A model generated the notes under the pieces. The model was not told where the DNA came from. It saw only the letters and a program-made list of their open reading frames with translations, and made no database searches. From positions 124,001 through 188,000 of the forward strand of contig NZ_JAMBNX010000005.1 in NCBI RefSeq assembly GCF_023715325.1: a stretch of DNA of 64,000 nucleotides, in the 5' to 3' direction. Of this stretch, positions 31,892 to 39,241 are shown piece by piece (the first letter of the stretch is position 1; every line of letters starts with the position of its first letter). A program made the position numbers and the translations under genes. This DNA is from Agromyces mediolanus. Its GTDB lineage: Bacteria; Actinomycetota; Actinomycetes; Actinomycetales; Microbacteriaceae.

Positions 31892-32854
31892 CTACTCCAG
31901 GCCCTTGATGACGATCGCGTCGGTCGGCGGCGCCGTGTGGTGCGGGTCGACGTACACATCGGGCTCGATGTAGATCACCCGGGCCGCCGGCACCGCCTGA
32001 CGGATGCGCTGCTCGATCACGTTCGTCGCGGCGGCGACCTCCAACAGTCGCTGGTCGGCGGCGAAGCCGAGCTTCGCCGCGACGAGCAGCTCGTCGGGGC
32101 CGAGGTAGAGGGTCTTCATGTGGATGATCCGCTCGATCTCCGGACCCGCGGTGATCGCCTGCTCGATCTTCTCGACGTCGGCGTCGTTCGCACCCTCGCC
32201 GACGAGCAGGCTCTTCGTCTCGATGCCGAGCACGATCGCCACGACGATCAGCAGCGTGCCGATCATAAGCGTGCCGATCGCATCGAACAGCGGATTGCCC
32301 GTGATGATCGTGAGGCCGACGCCGAACAGGGCGAAGACGAGGCCGAGCAGCGCCGCGACATCCTCGAGCAGCACGACCGGCAGCTCCGGCGCCTTCGCCC
32401 GGCGCACGAACTGCACCCAGCTCTGCCGACCGCGCAGCGGGTTCGACTCCGTGATCGCCGTGCGCAGCGAGAACGACTCCAGCACGATCGCGATCACGAG
32501 CACCAGGATCGGCAGCCACGGCACCTCGAGCGCATGCGGGTTCTGGATCTTCTCGATGCCCTCGTAGATCGAGAACAGGCCGCCGACCGAGAACAGGATG
32601 ATCGCCACGACGAAGGCGTAGACGTAGCGCTCGCGGCCGTATCCGAACGGGTGCTCCTTGTCGGCCGCGCGCCGCGCCTTGCGGCCGCCGAAGATCAGCA
32701 GGAGCTGGTTGCCCGAGTCGGCGAAGGAGTGCACCGCCTCCGCGAGCATCGAGCTCGAACCCGAGAACGCCCACGCGATGAGCTTCGTGATCGCGATGCC
32801 GAGATTGGCGAGGAAGGCCGCGATGATGGCTTTGGTTCCGCCCGATGCGCTCAT
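31892..32854 (-). CDS. Cation diffusion facilitator (CDF) family metal exporter
   Basis: A 320-aa inner-membrane metal/H+ antiporter. The helix-2 metal site is SSSMLAEAVHSFADSGNQLL (the H-x3-D pair), and DAIGTLMIGTLLIV corresponds to helix 5. A C-terminal cytoplasmic ZT-dimer domain follows residue 215, ending VIYIEPDVYVDPHH. Zn, Fe, Mn or Co are possible; His in the helix-2 site slightly favours zinc-type CDFs. On the minus strand TAGAAT lies six bases before the ATG (leaderless). Divergent from proC. Confidence 0.9.
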   Translation of the reverse strand: MSASGGTKAIIAAFLANLGIAITKLIAWAFSGSSSMLAEAVHSFADSGNQLLLIFGGRKARRAADKEHPFGYGRERYVYAFVVAIILFSVGGLFSIYEGIEKIQNPHALEVPWLPILVLVIAIVLESFSLRTAITESNPLRGRQSWVQFVRRAKAPELPVVLLEDVAALLGLVFALFGVGLTIITGNPLFDAIGTLMIGTLLIVVAIVLGIETKSLLVGEGANDADVEKIEQAITAGPEIERIIHMKTLYLGPDELLVAAKLGFAADQRLLEVAAATNVIEQRIRQAVPAARVIYIEPDVYVDPHHTAPPTDAIVIKGLE

Positions 32855-32943
32855 GGGTCGATTCTAGGAGTCGAGGATGCCGCAAGCGTGATGGACGCGT
32901 GAGGGCAAGCATGATGGGCGAGGCCCGCTTCTAGGATGGGCGC

Positions 32944-33789
32944 ATGACTGCCGACGCGTCTTCCCTTCCCGTCATCGCGTTCCTCGGCGCCGGCTCCATG
33001 GCGCGGGCCGTGCTGCACGGCCTCCTGCAGCCGGGCGTCGCCGTCGACGGCATCCGCGCCACCAACCGCACCGCCGAGAAGGCCGCCGAGCTCGCCGAGC
33101 TGCCCGGCGTCACCGCCTTCGCGACGGAGCAGGATGCCGAGGCCAACCGCCGCGCGGTCGCGGGCGCCGGACTCGTCGTCGTCGCCGTGAAGCCCGCGAT
33201 GGTGCCCGACCTCCTGCGCGAGATCGCCGATGCGCTCGACCCGGGGACCGTGGTCGTCTCCGTCGCCGCCGGCGTCACCGTCGCGACGTTCGAGTCGATC
33301 CTGCCCGAGCACGTCGCCGTCGTCCGCACGATGCCCAACACCCCGGCCGTCGTCGGCCGCGCCGTGACGGGCGTCTCGGCCGGCACGCGTTCGAGCGAGG
33401 CCGAGCTCGCGCTCGTCGTGCGGTTGTTCGAGACCGTCGGCGAAGTGCTCGTCGTGCCGGAGACGCAGCTCGACGCGCTCTCCACGATCTCGGGCTCCGG
33501 GCCGGCGTACGTCTTCTACCTCATCGAGCAGCTCACCTCGGCGGCCGTCGCGAAGGGCTTCACGCCCGAGCAGGCGGCGACGATGGTGCAGGGCACCTTC
33601 CGCGGAGCGAGCGAACTGCTCGCGGCCTCGGGGGAGGAGCCCGCCGAGCTCCGTCGCCGCGTGACGAGCCCGAAGGGCACGACCGAGCGGGCCGTCGCCG
33701 TGCTCGAATCGGCCGGGCTCGAAGCACTCTTCACCCGGGCGACCGACGCCGCCCTCGCCCGAGCGCGCGAGCTCGCCGCCGGCGCATGA
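32944..33789 (+). CDS. proC: Pyrroline-5-carboxylate reductase
   Basis: Last step of proline synthesis: NAD(P)H-dependent reduction of P5C. At 281 aa it has the family length. The Rossmann motif is IAFLGAGSMARAVLHGLL (residues 10-27), and the P5CR signature region is STISGSGPAYVFYLIEQLTS through VQGTFRGASELLAAS and VTSPKGTTERAV. TAGGAT lies six bases before ATG 32944 (leaderless). The stop overlaps the GH20 gene as ATGA, an unusual partner. Confidence 0.97.
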   Translation: MTADASSLPVIAFLGAGSMARAVLHGLLQPGVAVDGIRATNRTAEKAAELAELPGVTAFATEQDAEANRRAVAGAGLVVVAVKPAMVPDLLREIADALDPGTVVVSVAAGVTVATFESILPEHVAVVRTMPNTPAVVGRAVTGVSAGTRSSEAELALVVRLFETVGEVLVVPETQLDALSTISGSGPAYVFYLIEQLTSAAVAKGFTPEQAATMVQGTFRGASELLAASGEEPAELRRRVTSPKGTTERAVAVLESAGLEALFTRATDAALARARELAAGA

Positions 33790-35090
33790 GCGCCGCCGTC
33801 CCCGCTGCCGGCGGCCTCCGCTTCGAGGGGGAGCCGCGCTTCGCCTGGCGCGGCGTCATGCTCGACGTGGCCCGCCGCTTCCGGCCGCTGCCCGAGCTGT
33901 ACCGCTTCGTAGACCTGCTCGCCGCGCACCGTCTGAGCGTGCTGCAGCTGCACCTGACCGACGACCAGGGCTGGCGCTTCGAGGTGCGCGCGTACCCGAG
34001 GCTCACCGAGGTCGGCGGCCGCCGCTCCGAGACGCAGCTCGGCCACGGCCCGGCGTCGACCCTCGACGGGGTGCCGCACGAGGGCTGGTACCGGCAGTCC
34101 GAGCTGCGCGAACTCGTGGCCTACGCGGCGGAGCGGGGCATCCGCGTCGTGCCCGAGATCGACGTGCCGGGACATGCGAGCGCCGTCCTGGCCGCCTACC
34201 CCGAGTTCGGCGTCGGCGGCGCGGCCGAGGTGGCGCGGCGGGTGCGCGAGCCGTGGACCCGCTTCGGCATCAGCGACGAGGTGCTGAACGTCGAGGAGGA
34301 GACCCTCGCCTTCATCCGAACCGTGTTCGACGAGCTCTGCGACGTCTTCGACGACGAGATCGTGGGGATCGGCGGCGACGAGGTGCGCAAGGACCGGTGG
34401 CGCGCCGACCCGCGGACGCAGGAACTCATGGCCGAGCGCGGGATCGCCGACGAGGAGGAGCTGCAGTCCTGGTTCCTCGCGCGGGTCGCCGACGGGCTCC
34501 GCGCCCGAGGCCGCCGCGCCGTCGGCTGGGACGAGATGCTCGAGGGGCGGGATCCGGCGCCCGACGCGATCGTCGCGTCCTGGCGCGGTCCGGTCGGCGC
34601 CCGGCTCGGTGCGCGGCTCGGCCACGAGGTCGTGCTCTGCCCCGACCTCTGGACCTACTTCGACTACCGCCAGTCTGACGACCCGGCCGAGCCGATCCCG
34701 GTCGGGACCGTGCTCTCCCTCGAGGACGTGGCGGACTTCGACCCGCTGCCCACCGCCGAGCCGGCGTGGTTCGCCGAGCGCGTCGTCGGCGTGCAGGCGA
34801 ACGTCTGGACCGAGCACCTCGACGGGCCGGACCGGCTCGACTACGCGGTGTTCCCGAGGCTCGGGGCGTTCGCCGAGGTCGCGTGGACGGGGCATCCGCT
34901 CGACCAGGCGGACTTCGCCGCCCGCCTGCCCGCGTACCTCGCCTGGCTCGACGAGCGGGGCGTGGGCTCCCGGCCGCCGGCCGGCCCGCGGCCCGAGCAG
35001 CAGCGGCCCGGCGTGCCGGGCGTGCCACGTGAGCGCGCCGCCCGCATCGCCGAGCTCGAACGACTGACCGCGGGACTCGCGAACGCCTGA
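33786..35090 (+). CDS. GH20 family beta-N-acetylhexosaminidase, catalytic domain only
   Basis: A 434-aa glycosidase that removes terminal GlcNAc/GalNAc by substrate-assisted catalysis. RGVMLDVARRF opens the barrel, QLHLTDDQGWR and VVPEIDVPGHASAVL are conserved strands, and GIGGDEV carries the catalytic Asp198-Glu199 pair. The usual N-terminal GH20b domain and a signal peptide are missing, so the enzyme looks cytoplasmic and may trim imported or recycled cell-wall or chitin fragments. It is coupled to proC by an ATGA overlap. A terminator hairpin follows at 35131. Confidence 0.9.
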   Translation: MSAAVPAAGGLRFEGEPRFAWRGVMLDVARRFRPLPELYRFVDLLAAHRLSVLQLHLTDDQGWRFEVRAYPRLTEVGGRRSETQLGHGPASTLDGVPHEGWYRQSELRELVAYAAERGIRVVPEIDVPGHASAVLAAYPEFGVGGAAEVARRVREPWTRFGISDEVLNVEEETLAFIRTVFDELCDVFDDEIVGIGGDEVRKDRWRADPRTQELMAERGIADEEELQSWFLARVADGLRARGRRAVGWDEMLEGRDPAPDAIVASWRGPVGARLGARLGHEVVLCPDLWTYFDYRQSDDPAEPIPVGTVLSLEDVADFDPLPTAEPAWFAERVVGVQANVWTEHLDGPDRLDYAVFPRLGAFAEVAWTGHPLDQADFAARLPAYLAWLDERGVGSRPPAGPRPEQQRPGVPGVPRERAARIAELERLTAGLANA

Positions 35091-35130
35091 GCGCGGCGCC
35101 GGATGCCGCGTCGCGCCCCGCAGGAACGCG

Positions 35131-35168
35131 GAACGCGGGGCCGGCCAGCGATGGCCGACCCCGCGTTC
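35131..35168. terminator. Bidirectional terminator hairpin
   Basis: GAACGCGGGG and CCCCGCGTTC pair as outer stem, GGCCA and TGGCC as inner stem, with a GCGA loop. It lies between the convergent hexosaminidase and small membrane protein genes. Confidence 0.8.
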
Positions 35169-35199
35169 GGGTCTCCCGGGACGGTCCCGGGTCTCTGGG

Positions 35200-35448
35200 C
35201 TAGCCCGCGTGCTTCGCGTCGCGCGAGCGGATCGCGCGTGCGGCGGTGCGCACGAGCCGGAACGCGATGAGCATCGCGCCGGCGATGGCGACGGCGGCAG
35301 CTCCGGAGAGGAGTCCGGCGAGCGTCGCTCCGTCCGTCGCGGGCGCTGCGCCCGAGTCGAGACGGCCGAGGTAGCCGAACGTGAATCCGATGATGAACAG
35401 CCACGTCGCGACGATGATGGTCGCGGGGATGGTTCCGATCCTTCGCAT
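35200..35448 (-). CDS. Small two-helix membrane protein
   Basis: An 82-aa protein with two hydrophobic segments (residues 8-28 and about 43-63), separated by a short Asp/Gly/Ala loop and closed by a basic tail RTAARAIRSRDAKHAG. The start ATG 35448 has a very strong AAAGGAGGT ribosome site, so it is real and probably well translated. I do not recognise it. It is divergent from the YCII/ECF42 pair. Confidence 0.8.
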   Translation of the reverse strand: MRRIGTIPATIIVATWLFIIGFTFGYLGRLDSGAAPATDGATLAGLLSGAAAVAIAGAMLIAFRLVRTAARAIRSRDAKHAG

Positions 35449-35526
35449 GTCACCTCCTTTGCATGACCTGCCAGTATAGCGGATGGATCTGAGGAAAGCC
35501 CTGAACAGGGTGCGTTTCGTTTCGGG

Positions 35527-35553
35527 TGTCGATTTTCTGGGCCCGAGTTCGTC
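35527..35553 (+). promoter_or_regulatory. ECF42-type promoter
   Basis: TGTCGA (35527-35532), 17 bases, then CGTC (35550-35553). This matches the TGTCGA / CGA-or-TC elements reported for ECF42 sigma factors. It precedes the YCII gene and the sigma gene itself, implying that the sigma factor drives its own operon. Confidence 0.7.
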
Positions 35554-35611
35554 ACCATGGTGTGACGATCGTCGTCACGGCCCGCGAGCGGGCTGAGAGC
35601 TGGGAGACACC

Positions 35612-35998
35612 ATGACCGACACGTACGTCTACCTCATCCACGAGCCCGATTGGGACTCCGACGCCCACCTCTCGGGCACGGGCGTGCCGGGCGGCGACCC
35701 CGAGGCGAACTTCCCCGCGCACAAAGCGTTCCAGGAGGCGGTCGAACGGCTCGGCGCCCGACTCGTCGGTGGTTCCGCGCTGCAGAACGCGAAGCACGGG
35801 GGCCGGGTGACTCCCGGTTCAGGCGACCGCGTCGAGGAGGACGCCGTGTACTCCGACGGCCCGTACCCGGACACGAGCGAGGTTGTCTCCGGCTTCTACC
35901 TCGTCGAGACCGACGACGAGGCGCTCGCCCGCCGCATCGCCGCGCTCGTGCCGACCGGCGGCCACATCGAGTGGCGCAAGGTCTTCCCCACCTCGTGA
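35612..35998 (+). CDS. YCII/DGPF-domain protein
   Basis: A 128-aa protein of the YCII (DGPF) family; the family tag is seen as VYSDGPYPDTSEVVSGFYLV (residues about 79-98). Members are ferredoxin-like-fold dimers with unclear chemistry, and genes for them accompany ECF42 sigma factors throughout actinobacteria. The start ATG 35612 follows GGGAGACACC. The stop overlaps the sigma gene as GTGA. An ECF42-type promoter lies upstream. Confidence 0.9.
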   Translation: MTDTYVYLIHEPDWDSDAHLSGTGVPGGDPEANFPAHKAFQEAVERLGARLVGGSALQNAKHGGRVTPGSGDRVEEDAVYSDGPYPDTSEVVSGFYLVETDDEALARRIAALVPTGGHIEWRKVFPTS

Positions 35999-37281
35999 CC
36001 GGGTCCGCCGCCGGCCTCGGCGAGGACTTCGCCGACGCCTGGCCGCGCGTCGTCCGTGCGCTCGCCGCCTACACCGGCAGCCTCGACGACGCCCAGGAGT
36101 ACGCCGCCGAGGCGATGGCGCGCGCCGTCGCCGAGGCCGGCGGCGGACGGTCCATCGGCTCGCTCGCCGCCTGGTGCACCGCCGTCGGCAAGCGCGCCTT
36201 CCTCGACGACCGTCGCCGGCGCGCCGCGGAGCAGCGGCACGTCGAGCGCGAGGCTGCCGAACTCGCCGGACGCCCGCGCGAGGCGGAGTGGGCGGAGCCC
36301 GAGGCATCCGCCGGAGTGATGAGCGGCGACGCGCTCGACGACCGGCTCGCCCTGCTCTTCGTCGCCTGCGACCCCGCGCTCACCGAGCAGGCGAGGCTCG
36401 TCCTCGCCCTCCGCGTCGTCTGCGGCCTCGACGTGCCGCGCATCGCCGCGCACCTCGGCGTGCAGCCCTCGGCCGCCGCGGCCCGCCTGACCCGCGCGAA
36501 GCGGGCCCTCGCCGAGGCGCGCGGGAGTTTCCGGGTGCCGGAGGGGCCGGAGCGGCGGGCGCGCCTGCCCGTCGTGCTCGCGAGCGTCGCCGGCATGTTC
36601 ACCGTCGCCCACCGCGACGTGCTCGACCCCGGCTCGCCGCTCGACGATCTCGGGCGGCAGGCGCTGTCGATCGCCGACGCGCTCGTCGCCGAGTTCCCGG
36701 ACGACGCCGAGGTGCGCGGACTCCGCGCCGTCGTGCGGCTCGGGCTCGCCAGACGGCCCGGGCGGGTGGATGCCGCGGGCGCGGCGGTGCCGCTCGACGA
36801 GGCCGACCGGCGGCGCTGGGACGGTCGGCTGATCGAGGCCGGCCTCTCGGACGCCGCGGCCGCCGCCGAGCGGGGCGACGGACGCTTCGTGCTCGAGGCC
36901 GCCATCGCCGGGCTGCACACCGCGGCGCCGAGCTTCGCCGAGACCGACTGGGAGCGGGTGGTCACGTTCTACCGCGCCCTCGAGCGGGTCTGGGGCGCCC
37001 CCTCGGTGACGGTCGCCCGGCTCGTCGCCGAGCAGCACCTGGCGCTGTTCAGCCCGCCCTCGGGGGAGCGCACCGCGGCGCTCCGCGCTGTCGAGCGCGA
37101 GCTGCGGGTGCTCGCCGACGGCGCCGCGCCCTACGCCGCGCTCGACGCGCGGCTCGCGCTCGCCGACCTCGCCCGGCGCACCGGACGTCGCGAGGAGGCC
37201 GCCGAACGCTACGCCGCGCTCGCCGCGGAGGTGCCGACCGAGGCGGTGCGGCGGCTCTGCGAGCGACGCGCGGCGGGGTGA
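35995..37281 (+). CDS. ECF42-group RNA polymerase sigma factor with C-terminal TPR-like extension
   Basis: A 428-aa sigma factor. Region sigma2 is at about residues 10-75 (ends AWCTAVGKRAFLDDRRRRAA), sigma4 at about 115-170 (LALRVVCGLDVPRIAAHLGV is the HTH), and a helical TPR-like domain fills 190-428. The long C-terminal extension and the adjacent YCII gene place it in the ECF42 group, in which the extension, not an anti-sigma factor, is thought to control activity. No anti-sigma gene is next to it. It starts at GTG 35995, overlapping the YCII stop. Confidence 0.9.
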   Translation: MTGSAAGLGEDFADAWPRVVRALAAYTGSLDDAQEYAAEAMARAVAEAGGGRSIGSLAAWCTAVGKRAFLDDRRRRAAEQRHVEREAAELAGRPREAEWAEPEASAGVMSGDALDDRLALLFVACDPALTEQARLVLALRVVCGLDVPRIAAHLGVQPSAAAARLTRAKRALAEARGSFRVPEGPERRARLPVVLASVAGMFTVAHRDVLDPGSPLDDLGRQALSIADALVAEFPDDAEVRGLRAVVRLGLARRPGRVDAAGAAVPLDEADRRRWDGRLIEAGLSDAAAAAERGDGRFVLEAAIAGLHTAAPSFAETDWERVVTFYRALERVWGAPSVTVARLVAEQHLALFSPPSGERTAALRAVERELRVLADGAAPYAALDARLALADLARRTGRREEAAERYAALAAEVPTEAVRRLCERRAAG

Positions 37282-37331
37282 GGCGCGTGGATCGGGCGGC
37301 CGGATGAGGCCGGCCGCGCGACGCCCGGCGA

Positions 37332-38504
37332 TCAGCGCCGCTCGAGCAGCACCATCACCTCGAAGTGACTCGTCTGCGGGAACATGTCGAACACCCGCGC
37401 CCGCAGGGGCCGGTACGACGGCATCGCCCGCAGGTCCTTCGCGAGCGACGCCGCGTTGCAGCTCGAGTAGAGCACGTGCGAGACGTCCTCGCGCTGCTCG
37501 AGCCAAGCGGCGAGCTCGGCGCCGATGCCGCGCCGCGGCGGGTTCACCACGACGAGATCGGGTGCGCTCGCCGCGGCGAGGGCGAACTCCGTGGCGTCGC
37601 CGGCGGCGAAGCGCAGCCGACTGAGCGCGGCATCCGTGCGGCTGAGCTCCGCCGACGCGACCGCCTCGACGCTCGTCTCGATCCCGGTGATCTCGACACC
37701 GCCGTTCTCGACACCGCCGTTCTCGGTGTCCCCGTCCTCGACGCCGCCACCCGCGAGGTGCAGGGCGAAGCCGCCGACGCCCGAGTAGAGGTCCCACGCG
37801 GAGTCGGGCGCGAGCCCCCGGATCCAGTCCCTCGCCTCGGCGTAAAGCGCCGCCGCGATTGCCGTGTTCGTCTGGAAGAAGCTCTGCGGCCGCAGGTGCA
37901 TCGTGACGTCGTTGAGCCGCATCGGCAGGGTCTCCTGCTCGGTGAGCACGAGCTCGGACTCGCCCTCGAGCACCGCCTTGTGCTCCGGCAGCAGGTTGAC
38001 GGTCACGACGCGCGCCTGCGGCAGCTCGGCGAGGAGCGCGGGCAGGTGCTTGCGGATGCGGGCGACGGGCTCCGTCGAGCGCAGCACGAACCGCACCATC
38101 AGCTCGCCGTCGGGCGATTCGGTGACGATGAGGTGCTTCAGCTCGCCGCGGCGGGCGGCGACGTCGTACGGGGCGATGCGCGCGAGCGTGATGAACCGGG
38201 CCAGCACGGGGAACGCCGCCCGGTGGCCGGGCGAGCAGATCCCGCAGGCCTGCAGGTCGACGCCGTGCCCGTCGGCGTCGAGGATGCCGATCGTCGGTGC
38301 GTCGACCGTGCCGCCGACGACCATCTTCGCCTTGTTGCGGTAGTCGCGCTCGCCGGACGCGACGGGCGGATGCCACGCGCCGACGCCGAACGGCGCGAGC
38401 AGCTGCTCGGCGTGCGCCTGCTTCGCGGCGAGCTGGTCGGGGTACGGCTGTCCCATCAGGGCGCACGAGGTGCAGCGCCCGGCGTCGAAGTAGCCGCAGT
38501 CCAC
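37332..38504 (-). CDS. rlmC: 23S rRNA (uracil747-C5)-methyltransferase
   Basis: SAM-dependent m5U methyltransferase of the TrmA/RlmC/RlmD family. The N-terminal MDCGYFDAGRCTSC is characteristic of RlmC, and its Cys residues with the CGIC at about 87-90 hold a 4Fe-4S cluster. DLYSGVGGFALHLAGGG is SAM motif I, VVVNPPRRG motif IV, and SSCN carries the catalytic Cys349; Glu382 in SHFE is the base. An insertion with two NGGVE repeats follows motif I. It starts at GTG 38504. The exact target uridine is inferred from the family. Confidence 0.88.
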   Translation of the reverse strand: MDCGYFDAGRCTSCALMGQPYPDQLAAKQAHAEQLLAPFGVGAWHPPVASGERDYRNKAKMVVGGTVDAPTIGILDADGHGVDLQACGICSPGHRAAFPVLARFITLARIAPYDVAARRGELKHLIVTESPDGELMVRFVLRSTEPVARIRKHLPALLAELPQARVVTVNLLPEHKAVLEGESELVLTEQETLPMRLNDVTMHLRPQSFFQTNTAIAAALYAEARDWIRGLAPDSAWDLYSGVGGFALHLAGGGVEDGDTENGGVENGGVEITGIETSVEAVASAELSRTDAALSRLRFAAGDATEFALAAASAPDLVVVNPPRRGIGAELAAWLEQREDVSHVLYSSCNAASLAKDLRAMPSYRPLRARVFDMFPQTSHFEVMVLLERR

Positions 38505-38539
38505 CCGTCAAGCGTATGCCGCGCGCGGTGCGGCCGGCG

Positions 38540-39241
38540 CTAGGGCTCGAAGCGGTAGCCCATGCCGGGCTCGTTCAGGAAGTGCCTCGGCTCGGCGGGC
38601 ACCGGCTCGAGCTTGCGGCGCAGCTGCGCCACGTACAGTCGCAGGTACCCGGCATCGTTCGCGTGGTACGGCCCCCAGACCTCCGACAGCAGCATCTCCC
38701 GGGTGAGCAACCGGCCGGGATGCTTCAGGAAGAGCTCCAGCAGATGCCACTCGGTCGGCGTCAACCGCACCGTGCCGGCCGTGCCGCCCGAGGTGCCCGC
38801 CCCCTCCGCCCGACGGATCGTCTTCGCCGCGAGATCCACCTCGAGCTCGCCGATGCGATGCACCGCGCCCGTGTCCTCCTCGCCCGCCGGGCGGCGCGAG
38901 CGGGCGCGGATGCGGGCCAGCAGCTCGTCCATCGCGAACGGCTTCGTCACGTAGTCGTCGGCGCCCGCGTCGAGCGCCTCGACCTTCTCGCCCGAGTCGG
39001 TGCGCCCGGAGAGCACGAGGATCGGCACGCTCGACCAGGCCCGCACGGCGCGGATCACGTCGAGGCCGTCGACGCGCGGCATGCCGAGGTCGAGCAGGAT
39101 GAGGTCCGGATGCCCCGAGGCCGCCTGCTCGATCGCCTCCGCGCCGTCGCGGGCGTGCAGCACCTCGTAGCCGCGCGCCGCGAGCGTGATGCGGAGCGCA
39201 CGCTGCAGCTGCTCGTCGTCGTCCGCGAGGAGGATCCTCAT
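38540..39241 (-). CDS. kdpE: Response regulator KdpE
   Basis: OmpR-type response regulator of 233 aa. The receiver domain has the acidic pair in LLADDDEQ, phospho-acceptor Asp51 in LILLDLGMPRVDG and Lys in YVTKPFAMDE. The winged helix spans about residues 135-230 (LTPTEWHLLELFLKHPGRLL, GYLRLYVAQLRRKL). It overlaps kdpD by four bases. It activates kdpFABC when K+ is scarce; likely sites are the paired TAGGGAA repeats near 46579-46607. Confidence 0.95.
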   Translation of the reverse strand: MRILLADDDEQLQRALRITLAARGYEVLHARDGAEAIEQAASGHPDLILLDLGMPRVDGLDVIRAVRAWSSVPILVLSGRTDSGEKVEALDAGADDYVTKPFAMDELLARIRARSRRPAGEEDTGAVHRIGELEVDLAAKTIRRAEGAGTSGGTAGTVRLTPTEWHLLELFLKHPGRLLTREMLLSEVWGPYHANDAGYLRLYVAQLRRKLEPVPAEPRHFLNEPGMGYRFEP

